In this document: positions 1-7,775 of the stretch, in pieces | How positions within the stretch are numbered: the first letter of the stretch is position 1 | Layout of the letters: every line of letters starts with the position of its first letter | Source of the DNA: Candidatus Zixiibacteriota bacterium | GTDB lineage: Bacteria > Zixibacteria > MSB-5A5 > GN15 > JACZUZ01 | Reading direction: 5' to 3' | Length of the DNA: 7,775 bases | NCBI GenBank assembly: GCA_022572905.1 | Contig: JACZUZ010000075.1 | Span: 1 to 7,775, forward strand | Position numbers and translations under genes: made by a program | Notes under the pieces: model-generated | Seen by the model: the letters and a program-made list of their open reading frames with translations, nothing else | What the model was told of the DNA's origin: nothing | The model's database searches: none

Positions 1-90
1 GAGACTAACGGAGAAAACCTATAGAAAGCGCTCGCCGATGTTAGAAATGCAAAACTACTTTCCACGCCTCAAGCGCGTAAACGTACATTC

Positions 91-111
91 TAAATTTTTT
101 TCTAATATAGA
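91..111 (+). promoter_or_regulatory. AT-rich tract, weak candidate -10 region
   Basis: This 21-base stretch is almost entirely A and T. It contains seven consecutive T (95-101) followed by TAATAT (103-108) and the overlapping TATAGA (106-111), each matching the sigma-70 -10 consensus at four of six positions. No convincing -35 hexamer lies 16-18 bases upstream: the candidates there are AACGTA and GTACAT. It could be an internal promoter for rpoB-rpoC, but it could equally be plain AT-rich leader within a longer ribosomal-protein/polymerase transcript. This is a weak call. Confidence 0.2.
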
Positions 112-128
112 ACTCTATCAATTGCTAC

Positions 129-167
129 CACTTTCAGTCGGATTCGGGCTGCCTCAGAGTGAAAGTG
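129..167 (+). promoter_or_regulatory. Imperfect hairpin in the rpoB leader
   Basis: CACTTTCA (129-136) is an exact reverse complement of TGAAAGTG (160-167). Inside this 8-bp stem, after a G/G mismatch (137/159), T138-C139 pair with G157-A158. After a G/A mismatch (140/156), G141-A142 pair with T154-C155, leaving an 11-base loop (143-153). The stem ends 17 bases before the Shine-Dalgarno site at 185, so it would fold in the mRNA leader without masking that site. In E. coli the rplL-rpoB spacer also carries structured RNA (an attenuator and an RNase III site). A similar role here is inference; this stem is short for RNase III. There is no T-run after it, so it is not an intrinsic terminator. 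Confidence 0.5.
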
Positions 168-184
168 AAGAAGCGCCTACAATT

Positions 185-190
185 GGAGGG
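185..190 (+). promoter_or_regulatory. Shine-Dalgarno site that decides the rpoB start
   Basis: GGAGGG lies 7 bases before TTG at 198-200, which is ideal spacing. No comparable site precedes the upstream in-frame GTG codons at 159 and 165. This places the true rpoB start at the TTG. Confidence 0.75.
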
Positions 191-197
191 CTGCACG

Positions 198-3100
198 TTG
201 GCTCGTAAACAAGAAGTAACGAGAAAAAGTTACGCCAGAATTCCGGATAAGCTGGAGTTGCCTAATCTTCTGCGGGTGCAGATAGATTCATACCGGGAAT
301 TTCTACAGAAAGATGTTCCTCCGGACAAGCGTAAAATGCAGGGACTGCACGAAATTTTCACAAATGTATTCCCGATAACGGACGTCAACGAGAATTATTC
401 TCTCGAATATGTTTCATATTCGCTTGGCCAACCGCGTTATACAATTACCGAGTGCCGCGAAAGAAACATGACGCACGCGTCGCCACTTCGAGCGCTCCTG
501 CGACTGATTAGCAGAGAAGGCGATGGCTCCGAGAAGACGGTCAAAGACATCATGGAGCAGGACGTCTATCTGGGCGAGCTTCCGATCATAACCGATTTCG
601 GAACGTTTATTATTAACGGTTCCGAGCGTGTTGTGGTAAGTCAGCTTCATCGCAGTCCGGGCGTGTTTTTCAACGACGAAATTCACGCTAACGGAAAGCG
701 TCTGCACAGCGCCAGAATTATTCCCTATCGCGGGAGTTGGGTGGAGTTTACGACTGACATCAACGACATGATGTACGTCCATATCGATTCCCGCCGCAAA
801 CTTCCTGTGACAGGATTCCTGCGAGCCCTCGGCTATTCCTCGGACGAAGATTTGATTAACGAGTTCTACAAAGTAAATGAAGTTTCTATTACAGGAAAGA
901 AAGCGGCCGAGGCTCTCGGGCTGCACTCCGCCGAGAATATCGTAGATGAGGAGACGGGAGAGTTTACGATTGAGGCCGGGACGGAGATTACCGAAGAGAA
1001 ACTGGAAGAGCTTCATGAAAAGAAAATAAAGAAGCTGAAAGTAATAACTCGCGATCAGGGCCGTGAAGTTTTTGTGATCCTGAATACTCTACGCAAAGAC
1101 CCAACTAAGTCGCGCGAAGAAGCTCTGCAGAAAATTTATTCACTTCTAAGGCCGGGCGAGCCTCCAACAATTGAAATGGCGGAAGCGCTCCTGGAGCGTT
1201 TGTTCTTTAATGCAAAACGCTACGACCTTGGCGCTGTCGGCCGATACATGATCAATCAGCGCCTCGGACTTAAGGAGTCGCAGGAAACCACTACTCTGAC
1301 TCGGGGAGATTTTCTGGCGATAATTAAGTATCTGATCGGTCTCTGTAACGAGCAGGGCTTTATTGATGATATCGATCATCTTGGTAATCGTCGTTGCCGC
1401 ACAGTCGGCGAACTAATGGCGAATCTTTTCTCGGTTGGTCTTTCAAGAGTTGCTCGGACAGTACGCGATCGATTGTCACTAAAGGACACAGAAGGTATCA
1501 CGCCGCAGTTACTGATCAACGCCCGAACAGTATCGGCCGTGCTGGATACATTCTTTGGTTCGTCACAACTGTCGCAATTTATGGATCAGACCAATCCTCT
1601 GGCGGAGCTAACCCATAAGCGCCGCGTCTCCGCTCTCGGTCCGGGAGGGCTGACTCGTGAACGCGCCGGTTTTGAGGTACGCGACGTTCATCATACTCAT
1701 TATGGCAGGGTTTGCCCTATTGAGACTCCAGAAGGTCCCAATATCGGTCTGATAATGTCGTTGGCGACTTTCGCGAGAATTAATGAATTTGGTTTTATTG
1801 AAACTCCCTATTGCAAGGTGGAAAATTGTCATGTGACCGACAAGATTGAATACCTGAGCGCAGACGAAGAAGACCGCCACACTATCGCACAGGCCAGCGA
1901 ACCGCTTGATAGTCGCGGACGATTCGAAAACAAAATGATCTTCGGACGCAAACGCTCTGATTTTTCGCTAGTCGAAGCGAGTAAAATCGGGTACATGGAT
2001 GTCAGTCAACGACAGTTGGTCTCAGCGGCGGCCGCATTGATACCATTTCTCGAACATGACGACGCCAACCGCGCTTTAATGGGCTCGAATATGCAGAGAC
2101 AAGCCGTACCGTTGATGATTACAGATGCGCCGTATGTCGGCACAGGAATGGAGAAACGAGTCGCGGTGGACTCAGGCGCCGCAGTTATTTGTAAGCGAGA
2201 GGGCGTAGTGTCATATGTCGATTCATCCGTGCTAAGAGTTCGTCCAGCGGCGCGCAGCAAAGATGAAGGGCTGGGGTTCTACGAGGACGATGTTTATGAA
2301 CTGATTAAGTTTCATCGCTCGAACCAGGATACTTGCATTAACCAACGCCCAATTATGGAGATTGGCGATAAAGTGAAAGCCGGAGACACTCTGGCTGATG
2401 GCCCTTCGACGGACGCCGGCGAGCTCGCGCTGGGCGCTAATTTACTGGTAGCGTTTATGCCCTGGCGCGGTTACAATTTTGAAGATGCGATCGTACTTTC
2501 AGAACGCGTAGTTAAGGATGACACGCTGACTTCAGTGCATATTGAAGAGTATGAGCTGCAGGTTCGCGACACTAAGCGGGGCTATGAAGAAATCACGCGC
2601 GAAATACCGAATGTTTCAGAAGAGGCGCTGGTAAATTTAGACGAGCTCGGTGTAATACGCACAGGCGCAGAAGTTGAGTCTGGGGACATACTGGTCGGTA
2701 AGGTCACTCCCAAAGGGGAAACCGAGCTATCACCGGAAGAGCGTCTCTTGCGCGCAATTTTTGGCGAAAAGGCCGGAGATGTTCGCGACGCTTCGCTGAA
2801 AGCTCCTCCCGGAATTTCGGGAATCGTTATCAGTACGCAGGTGTTCTCCCGAAAGGAAAGATCAGAAGAGGCGAAGAAGAAAGAAAAGACGGACATCGCC
2901 GATAAAAAGGACGAATTCGAAAAGCTGTCGCATCAGATAAAGAAGCATCGAAACAACCGGATAGCGACTCTTCTAGACGGCAAAGTATCGAATACGATAC
3001 GGTCGTTAGTTGACAATTCTGTTACAATAAGATCGGGACATCCATACAAAAAGGATGCGCTCGAAACATTTAACTTTGATATCGCGCACGCTCCTGATGG

Positions 3101-3968
3101 ATATTGCTCTGAAACGGCGATAAACCAAAGAGTAGACCGAGTTTTGAAAGAGGCGGCGGAACTACTTGCGATAAAGCGTTCGCAAATGGAAATCGAAATC
3201 GATAAGATTGCGCGAGGAGCTGAGTTGCCTCCGGGTGTGAAACAGTTGGTGAAAGTGCGAATCGCGATCAGGCGCAAGGTCTCGGTTGGTGATAAGATGG
3301 CCGGGCGCCACGGTAACAAGGGTGTTGTATCGCGTATTGTCCCGATGGAAGACATGCCTTATCTCGATGATGGTACACCGGTGGATATCATTCTCAATCC
3401 GCTGGGCGTTCCCTCGCGAATGAACATTGGGCAATTGCTGGAAACACATCTTGGATTTGCGGCCAAGAAACTAAATATCAAAATTGCCTCACCCGTTTTC
3501 GACGGCGCCAAGGAAGAGGATATCAACAATTTGCTCAAGGAGGCGGGTCTGCCGATATCCGGAAAGTCGCGCTTAACCGACGGTCGCACCGGAGAGTACT
3601 TCGATCAGGAAGTGACAGTGGGCATAATCTACATGATGAAACTGTCTCATTTGGTTGATGACAAGATTCACGCCCGTTCGATAGGTCCATACTCACTGGT
3701 TACTCAGCAACCGCTGGGCGGCAAGGCTCAATTTGGTGGTCAGCGTTTTGGAGAGATGGAAGTATGGGCGTTGGAGGCTTATGGCGCCGCATACGCATTG
3801 CAGGAAATGCTGACCGTAAAGTCCGATGACGTGATCGGTCGAAGTCGTGTCTATGAATCTATTGTGAAGGGCGAAAATTCTCCTGAGCCTGGTATACCGG
3901 AATCATTCAATGTGCTTATTAAAGAGCTACAGGCGCTTTGTCTGGACGTTAAGCTCATAGAGAAATAA
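198..3968 (+). CDS. rpoB: DNA-directed RNA polymerase subunit beta
   Basis: This is the beta subunit of the core RNA polymerase, which forms one side of the active-site cleft and the rifampicin pocket. I start it at TTG 198 (protein begins [16 protein letters not shown]), giving 1,256 aa. The frame is open back to GTG 159 (1,269 aa), but that codon has no ribosome site and sits in a hairpin. In TTG numbering the lobe covers roughly 130-430. The rifampicin/fork region begins at [13 protein letters not shown] (452-464) and runs through [10 protein letters not shown] (475-484) to [14 protein letters not shown] (506-519). NFED (760-763, E. coli E813-D814 equivalent) and [11 protein letters not shown] with K1033 and K1041 (E. 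coli K1065, K1073) mark the active centre. The C-terminal domain that contacts beta' starts near 1175, after [15 protein letters not shown] (1167 on). A charged, lysine/glutamate-rich insertion fills about 883-1010, at the beta-i9 (SI2) position. The segment at about 206-297, where E. coli has SI1 (beta-i4), is shorter. No frame break is seen, and the C-terminus ([10 protein letters not shown] and the following residues) is canonical. Identification is certain; the start codon is likely. Confidence 0.99.
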   Translation: MARKQEVTRKSYARIPDKLELPNLLRVQIDSYREFLQKDVPPDKRKMQGLHEIFTNVFPITDVNENYSLEYVSYSLGQPRYTITECRERNMTHASPLRALLRLISREGDGSEKTVKDIMEQDVYLGELPIITDFGTFIINGSERVVVSQLHRSPGVFFNDEIHANGKRLHSARIIPYRGSWVEFTTDINDMMYVHIDSRRKLPVTGFLRALGYSSDEDLINEFYKVNEVSITGKKAAEALGLHSAENIVDEETGEFTIEAGTEITEEKLEELHEKKIKKLKVITRDQGREVFVILNTLRKDPTKSREEALQKIYSLLRPGEPPTIEMAEALLERLFFNAKRYDLGAVGRYMINQRLGLKESQETTTLTRGDFLAIIKYLIGLCNEQGFIDDIDHLGNRRCRTVGELMANLFSVGLSRVARTVRDRLSLKDTEGITPQLLINARTVSAVLDTFFGSSQLSQFMDQTNPLAELTHKRRVSALGPGGLTRERAGFEVRDVHHTHYGRVCPIETPEGPNIGLIMSLATFARINEFGFIETPYCKVENCHVTDKIEYLSADEEDRHTIAQASEPLDSRGRFENKMIFGRKRSDFSLVEASKIGYMDVSQRQLVSAAAALIPFLEHDDANRALMGSNMQRQAVPLMITDAPYVGTGMEKRVAVDSGAAVICKREGVVSYVDSSVLRVRPAARSKDEGLGFYEDDVYELIKFHRSNQDTCINQRPIMEIGDKVKAGDTLADGPSTDAGELALGANLLVAFMPWRGYNFEDAIVLSERVVKDDTLTSVHIEEYELQVRDTKRGYEEITREIPNVSEEALVNLDELGVIRTGAEVESGDILVGKVTPKGETELSPEERLLRAIFGEKAGDVRDASLKAPPGISGIVISTQVFSRKERSEEAKKKEKTDIADKKDEFEKLSHQIKKHRNNRIATLLDGKVSNTIRSLVDNSVTIRSGHPYKKDALETFNFDIAHAPDGYCSETAINQRVDRVLKEAAELLAIKRSQMEIEIDKIARGAELPPGVKQLVKVRIAIRRKVSVGDKMAGRHGNKGVVSRIVPMEDMPYLDDGTPVDIILNPLGVPSRMNIGQLLETHLGFAAKKLNIKIASPVFDGAKEEDINNLLKEAGLPISGKSRLTDGRTGEYFDQEVTVGIIYMMKLSHLVDDKIHARSIGPYSLVTQQPLGGKAQFGGQRFGEMEVWALEAYGAAYALQEMLTVKSDDVIGRSRVYESIVKGENSPEPGIPESFNVLIKELQALCLDVKLIEK

Positions 3969-3974
3969 TGAAAT

Positions 3975-3979
3975 GGGAG
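3975..3979 (+). promoter_or_regulatory. Shine-Dalgarno site of the 70-aa frame
   Basis: GGGAG lies 8 bases before ATG 3988. It favours that ATG over the earlier in-frame ATG at 3973, which overlaps the site itself. Confidence 0.5.
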
Positions 3980-3987
3980 CTGGTAAT

Positions 3988-4200
3988 ATGACAAAACAGG
4001 AAACTAAACGCCGGGCTCTTGTGCCTGCAATTGACATCAACGGAACCTTCGGTGACACCGTAACCGGATTAACTCCGCGTTTTCCGGCTCACCGAACAAA
4101 AATGGAAAGCGGAGCCGTCCTAGAGGCCGTTGCCGACCGTACGAATAAGAAAATAACTCCGACTGAAGAAAAGAGCGAAGAGACAGGAGCGCCAAAATAG
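3988..4200 (+). CDS. Small hypothetical protein between rpoB and rpoC
   Basis: I do not recognise this 70-aa frame. It starts at ATG 3988, 19 bases after the rpoB stop, with GGGAG at 3975-3979. An in-frame ATG at 3973 would add five residues (MGAGN) but has no ribosome site. Its TAG stop overlaps the rpoC GTG by one base. The protein begins [20 protein letters not shown]. It is hydrophilic, with a basic N-terminus (KRR at 7-9), a glycine/threonine-rich middle ([12 protein letters not shown], 19-30) and a lysine/glutamate/threonine-rich, probably disordered tail ([17 protein letters not shown], 54-70). There is no cysteine, no signal peptide and no membrane segment. Position, ribosome site and coupled stop/start argue for translation, perhaps as a polymerase-associated small protein or simply a coupling cistron. 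The alternative is that this is a leader for rpoC that happens to be open; a 70-codon frame can arise by chance. Confidence 0.55.
   Translation: MTKQETKRRALVPAIDINGTFGDTVTGLTPRFPAHRTKMESGAVLEAVADRTNKKITPTEEKSEETGAPK
4185..4189 (+). promoter_or_regulatory. Shine-Dalgarno site of rpoC
   Basis: AGGAG lies 10 bases before GTG 4200, inside the last codons of the 70-aa frame. The next in-frame starts, ATG 4206 and ATG 4209, would be 16 and 19 bases away, so GTG is preferred. Confidence 0.6.
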
Positions 4201-7200
4201 TGAATATGATGCAACGTGAGCGCGCTTTGAGGAGCGCACACCGCAAACCCTCAGATTTTGCGGCTATTCGAATCCAGTTAGCGTCGCCCGAAACGATCCT
4301 TTCATGGTCGTTTGGTGAGGTTATCAAGCCGGAGACTATCAATTATCGCTCATTTAAACCTGAGCGTGACGGTCTCTTCTGTGAGAGGATTTTCGGACCG
4401 GTAAAGGATTGGGAATGCAATTGCGGTAAATACAAACGCATTCGTTTCCGTGGTATTGTGTGTGATCGCTGCGGCGTCGAAGTGACTCAGGCCAAAGTTC
4501 GCCGTGAGCGCATGGGACACATTCAACTTGCGGTCCCCGTTTGCCATATCTGGTATTTCAAGTCCCTGCCGTCACGTATCGGAAGCATCCTAAATCTATC
4601 CATGCGCGAATTGGAGAGAGTTCTCTATTACGAATCATACGTAATGATTGATCCGGGTAACTCACCTTACCAAAAAGGCGACTTATTGACCGAAGAAGAG
4701 CAATTAGAGCTTGAAGAATCAGGTAAGGAATTTCAGGCGGAGATGGGCGCGTCCGCTTTGCAGGTTCTTTTGGCTCAGCTGGATACCGAAGAGGAAGCTA
4801 TTAATCTTCGCGCCCAGGTCAAGATGGAGACATCCGTTCAGCGCAAGAAAGACGCTCTCAAACGGCTTAAAGTCGTTGAGGCGTTTCGCCAATCAAACAA
4901 CCGCCCCGAATGGATGATCCTGAATGTTATTCCGGTAATTCCACCTGATTTACGTCCGCTGGTGCCGCTGGAGGGCGGACGATTCGCTACATCAGACTTG
5001 AACGATCTTTATCGTCGCGTAATCAATCGCAATAACCGGCTCAAGAAGCTCATTGACATCCAGGCTCCTGAAGTAATTTTGCGTAACGAAAAGCGAATGT
5101 TGCAGGAAGCTGTAGACGCGTTAATGGATAACGGTCGCCGGACGCACGCCGTTCGTGGCGATTCCAAGCGTCCACTAAAGTCGCTTTCTGATTTGCTCAA
5201 AGGTAAACAGGGACGTTTCCGGCAGAACTTGCTCGGTAAGCGTGTCGACTATTCGGGCCGTTCGGTTATTGTTGTCGGACCCGAGTTGAAGCTCTATCAA
5301 TGCGGCTTACCCAAGAACATGGCCCTGGAATTGTTCAAACCTTTTATCATAATGAAGCTTGAAGAAAAAGGTTATGTGCAGACAGTTAAGTCCGCCAAGA
5401 AACTCGTGGAAAAGGAGCGTCCGGAAGTCTGGGACATTCTGGAAGAGATAATCTCAGAGCATCCTGTTCTCTTGAACCGCGCGCCCACACTGCATAGGCT
5501 TGGTATTCAGGCTTTTTATCCTGTCCTGGTCGAAGGTAAGGCGATCAAGCTTCATCCACTCGTGTGTGCGGCTTTTAACGCAGACTTCGACGGTGATCAG
5601 ATGGCCGTCCACATCCCACTCTCATTCGAGGCGCAGCTTGAAGCAAGGCTACTTATGCTCGCGTCAAATAATATCATTTTGCCGTCATCTGGTCGTCCGA
5701 TAGCTATACCCTCACAGGACATCGTTCTGGGTAACTACTATCTGACGTTGGCGAAAAATGGCGCCAAGGGTGAGGGTACACGTTTCGCAAGCGAAAACGA
5801 AGCGTTGACTGCCTATGATCACGGACTAATTGAACTTCACAGCAAGATTCAAGTAGTGTTGAAAGAAGAAAAACTGGAGACCACCGTTGGAAGAGTTATC
5901 TTCAACCAGGTCATTCCCGATGAAATGGATTTCTTTAACGAGACCGCCTCCAAGTCCAAGATGGAAAAACTTACGCTAGATATCGTCCGCAAGGTCGGAA
6001 TGGAGCGAACTGTCATATTTCTTGACGCTCTCAAGGAACTCGGATTTGAATTCGCGACTCGCTCCGGCGTTACAGTTTCTATCGGAGACATGATTATCCC
6101 AGAGCGCAAAAAGGGGATAATCTCTGAAGCGATGAAAGAAGTAGATACGATCCAGAAGCGCTATGAACGAGGAGTTATCACCAACGGTGAGCGTTACAAT
6201 CAGGTAATTGATCTCTGGACGCGGACGACTTCTGATGTGGCGGAAGTCATGATGAAAGAGCTTGCCAGCGACCGTGACGGATTTAATCCGGTTTACATGA
6301 TGGCCGATTCCGGCGCCCGTGGCTCTCGTGAGCAAATTCGCCAGCTTGCGGGTATGCGCGGACTGATGGCCAAGCCACAAAAGAGAATTACGGGTGGCAT
6401 CGGTGAAATTATCGAACGTCCGATTGTCTCGAATTTCCGAGAAGGATTATCCGTGGCCGAATATTTTGTCTCCACTCACGGAGCGCGAAAAGGATTGGCG
6501 GATACGGCTCTCAAGACCGCTGACGCAGGATATCTGACTCGTCGCCTGGTCGATGTGGCGCAGGATGTAATTATCAGTGAAAAAGACTGCGGAACTATTC
6601 TTGGAATTGATGTCAGCGCCATAAAAGAGGGCGAAGAAGTCATCGAGTCGCTCCAGGACCGCTTGCTCGGACGTGTGACACTTGATGATGTGTACGATCC
6701 GATTACTGATGAATTGATTACAAGCAGTGGAGAAGAAATCCGCGAAGAGGCCTCTCTCCAGATTGAAGATTCGGGCATGGAGTCTGTTCGTATACGTTCG
6801 GTGCTGACTTGTGAGTCGCGCCGGGGGGTATGCGCCGCATGCTATGGACGAAACTTGTCTACCATGAATATGGTTGATATTGGAGAGGCTGTTGGTGTTA
6901 TCGCCGCGCAATCAATTGGCGAGCCGGGGACACAGCTTACTCTGCGTACATTCCATATCGGTGGAACGGCAGCCCGGATCGCAGAGCAATCCGTTGTCGA
7001 ATCCAAGTACGAAGGACAAGCGAAATTCCTGGATGTGCGCACAGTAAAGAAATCAGATGGAACCGCAATCGTAATAAATCGCGATGGAGAAATTCACGTT
7101 GTCACAGACAAAGGCCGAGTGCGCGGGCGATACCGTGTGCCATATGGCGCCATTCTAATTGTTAAGGATGGCAAAAACATCAAGAAGGGTGACATTGTTT

Positions 7201-7775
7201 TCGAATGGGATCCGTATAGCTCCACAATTATTACATCCAAGAAGGGTAAGATAAAGTTCAAAGATATTGTCGCGGATATTTCTCTGCGCGAAGAGCTGGA
7301 TGAAACAACGGGATTGATTCAGCCGATCATAATTGAACAACGCGAAAAGACTCTTTTCCCGACTATCGAAATTTTTGATGGAGAAAAAGAACTCGCCAGT
7401 TATAGGATCCCCACAGGGGCCCATTTGCTGGTATCTGATGGAGTTGAAATCGGCGCCGGTGAAATGCTGGTTAAGATTCCCCGTGATATTTCCAAGACTC
7501 GAGATATTACCGGAGGCTTGCCGCGCGTAGCGGAGCTATTCGAATCGCGAAAACCCAAAGATCCGGCTGTGGTATCCGAAATTGACGGGACAGTTAAGTT
7601 TGGGAAGATTGTTCGTTCGCAACAGCAAATAATCGTAACCGCCGAAGATGGCGAGGAACACGATTACCTGATTCCTCATGGTAAACATCTCATGGTTCAT
7701 AATGGAGATACCGTTCGCGCGGGGGAGGCCATGTGCGAAGGCGCCTCTGATCCACATGATATTCTTGCTATTCTC
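4200..7775 (+). CDS. rpoC: DNA-directed RNA polymerase subunit beta', 3'-truncated by window edge
   Basis: This is the catalytic beta' subunit of core RNA polymerase. Reading from GTG 4200 gives 1,192 codons without a stop up to the last base. An in-frame TGA at 4164 limits any upstream extension. Zinc site 1 is C73, C75, C88, C91. The lid region is [13 protein letters not shown] (250-262), followed by the sigma-binding clamp helices (about 262-311). The magnesium-binding loop NADFDGD is at 460-466, with D462, D464 and D466. SGARGS at 704-709 and [12 protein letters not shown] at 712-723 form the F-loop area. The bridge helix includes [11 protein letters not shown] (772-782). Zinc site 2 is C797, C871, C878, C881. 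The trigger loop [21 protein letters not shown] (902-922) carries H919, the E. coli H936 equivalent. About 175 residues separate it from [14 protein letters not shown] (1102-1115), an SI3-type insertion. The last residues (HDILAIL) align with E. coli near residue 1230, so about 170-200 residues lie beyond the window. The truncation is an edge effect, not a pseudogene. Confidence 0.99.
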   Translation, partial: MNMMQRERALRSAHRKPSDFAAIRIQLASPETILSWSFGEVIKPETINYRSFKPERDGLFCERIFGPVKDWECNCGKYKRIRFRGIVCDRCGVEVTQAKVRRERMGHIQLAVPVCHIWYFKSLPSRIGSILNLSMRELERVLYYESYVMIDPGNSPYQKGDLLTEEEQLELEESGKEFQAEMGASALQVLLAQLDTEEEAINLRAQVKMETSVQRKKDALKRLKVVEAFRQSNNRPEWMILNVIPVIPPDLRPLVPLEGGRFATSDLNDLYRRVINRNNRLKKLIDIQAPEVILRNEKRMLQEAVDALMDNGRRTHAVRGDSKRPLKSLSDLLKGKQGRFRQNLLGKRVDYSGRSVIVVGPELKLYQCGLPKNMALELFKPFIIMKLEEKGYVQTVKSAKKLVEKERPEVWDILEEIISEHPVLLNRAPTLHRLGIQAFYPVLVEGKAIKLHPLVCAAFNADFDGDQMAVHIPLSFEAQLEARLLMLASNNIILPSSGRPIAIPSQDIVLGNYYLTLAKNGAKGEGTRFASENEALTAYDHGLIELHSKIQVVLKEEKLETTVGRVIFNQVIPDEMDFFNETASKSKMEKLTLDIVRKVGMERTVIFLDALKELGFEFATRSGVTVSIGDMIIPERKKGIISEAMKEVDTIQKRYERGVITNGERYNQVIDLWTRTTSDVAEVMMKELASDRDGFNPVYMMADSGARGSREQIRQLAGMRGLMAKPQKRITGGIGEIIERPIVSNFREGLSVAEYFVSTHGARKGLADTALKTADAGYLTRRLVDVAQDVIISEKDCGTILGIDVSAIKEGEEVIESLQDRLLGRVTLDDVYDPITDELITSSGEEIREEASLQIEDSGMESVRIRSVLTCESRRGVCAACYGRNLSTMNMVDIGEAVGVIAAQSIGEPGTQLTLRTFHIGGTAARIAEQSVVESKYEGQAKFLDVRTVKKSDGTAIVINRDGEIHVVTDKGRVRGRYRVPYGAILIVKDGKNIKKGDIVFEWDPYSSTIITSKKGKIKFKDIVADISLREELDETTGLIQPIIIEQREKTLFPTIEIFDGEKELASYRIPTGAHLLVSDGVEIGAGEMLVKIPRDISKTRDITGGLPRVAELFESRKPKDPAVVSEIDGTVKFGKIVRSQQQIIVTAEDGEEHDYLIPHGKHLMVHNGDTVRAGEAMCEGASDPHDILAIL

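Noticed and set aside
95..101. T-run as a possible intrinsic terminator of an upstream gene
   Set aside because: I found no GC-rich inverted repeat directly before it; the only nearby stem is GTA/TAC around four bases.
2..208. Open frame from the left edge through 208 (frame 2), with an ATG at 38 giving 56 aa
   Set aside because: It has no clear ribosome site, its protein is unrecognisable, it overlaps the rpoB ribosome site and first codons, and its length is compatible with chance.
414..1016. 200-aa open frame on the minus strand inside rpoB
   Set aside because: It is antisense to well-conserved beta sequence, and its protein resembles nothing I know.
2933..3355. 140-aa open frame on the minus strand inside rpoB, overlapping a second one at 3162-3449
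   Set aside because: Two overlapping antisense frames over conserved rpoB codons are chance products of codon bias.
4037..4342. 101-aa minus-strand frame across the small frame and rpoC start
   Set aside because: It lies opposite the plus-strand small frame and conserved rpoC N-terminus, and the plus-strand reading has ribosome sites and coupled junctions.
6447..6911. 154-aa open frame on the minus strand inside rpoC
   Set aside because: It lies opposite the conserved zinc-site and bridge-helix region of rpoC and shows no recognisable domain.
4200..7775. rpoC as a truncated pseudogene
   Set aside because: The frame is open to the final base, all key residues are present, and the missing C-terminus is due only to the window edge.
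1..7775. Mobile elements, CRISPR arrays, tRNA or rRNA genes, defence-like clusters
   Set aside because: I saw no repeat arrays, transposase motifs or tRNA-like folds. Coding sequence covers about 97 percent of the window and is accounted for by rpoB, the small frame and rpoC.

Overview
This window is a slice of the RNA polymerase operon of a bacterium. It holds a complete rpoB (beta subunit), a short unidentified reading frame, and the first 1,192 codons of rpoC (beta' subunit), which runs off the right edge. All three read left to right and are closely packed, with no terminator visible between them.

Layout. Positions 1-197 are a non-coding leader with an AT-rich tract near 91-109, an imperfect hairpin at 129-167 and a strong Shine-Dalgarno site at 185-190. 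rpoB most likely begins at a TTG at 198 and ends at 3968 (1,256 aa). After a 19-base gap, a 70-aa frame at 3988-4200 has its own Shine-Dalgarno site. Its TAG stop shares one base with the GTG start of rpoC (TAGTG, 4198-4202). My hand translation of rpoC from 4200 to 7775 shows an unbroken frame; about 170-200 C-terminal residues lie beyond the window.

Organism. Base composition is about half G+C. Beta' carries a large insertion inside the trigger loop (SI3 type), and beta carries an insertion at the beta-i9 (SI2) position. This fits a Gram-negative-type lineage rather than Firmicutes or Actinobacteria. Residues such as DQTNPLAE in the rifampicin region of beta and KTADAGYL in the bridge helix of beta' recall the Bacteroidetes/FCB assemblage from memory, but other segments ([10 protein letters not shown] in beta') do not look like typical Bacteroidetes. 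A deep FCB-affiliated lineage, such as one of the candidate phyla near Zixibacteria or Latescibacteria, is my best guess at low confidence.

How the genes work together. Beta and beta' form the two pincers and shared active centre of RNA polymerase and are needed in equal amounts, which explains the shared transcript and the chain of closely coupled starts. All catalytic and zinc-binding residues that fall inside the window are intact. The one element that standard rpoBC annotation does not explain is the 70-aa frame between the subunits. No mobile element, tRNA, rRNA, CRISPR array or defence-like system is present.
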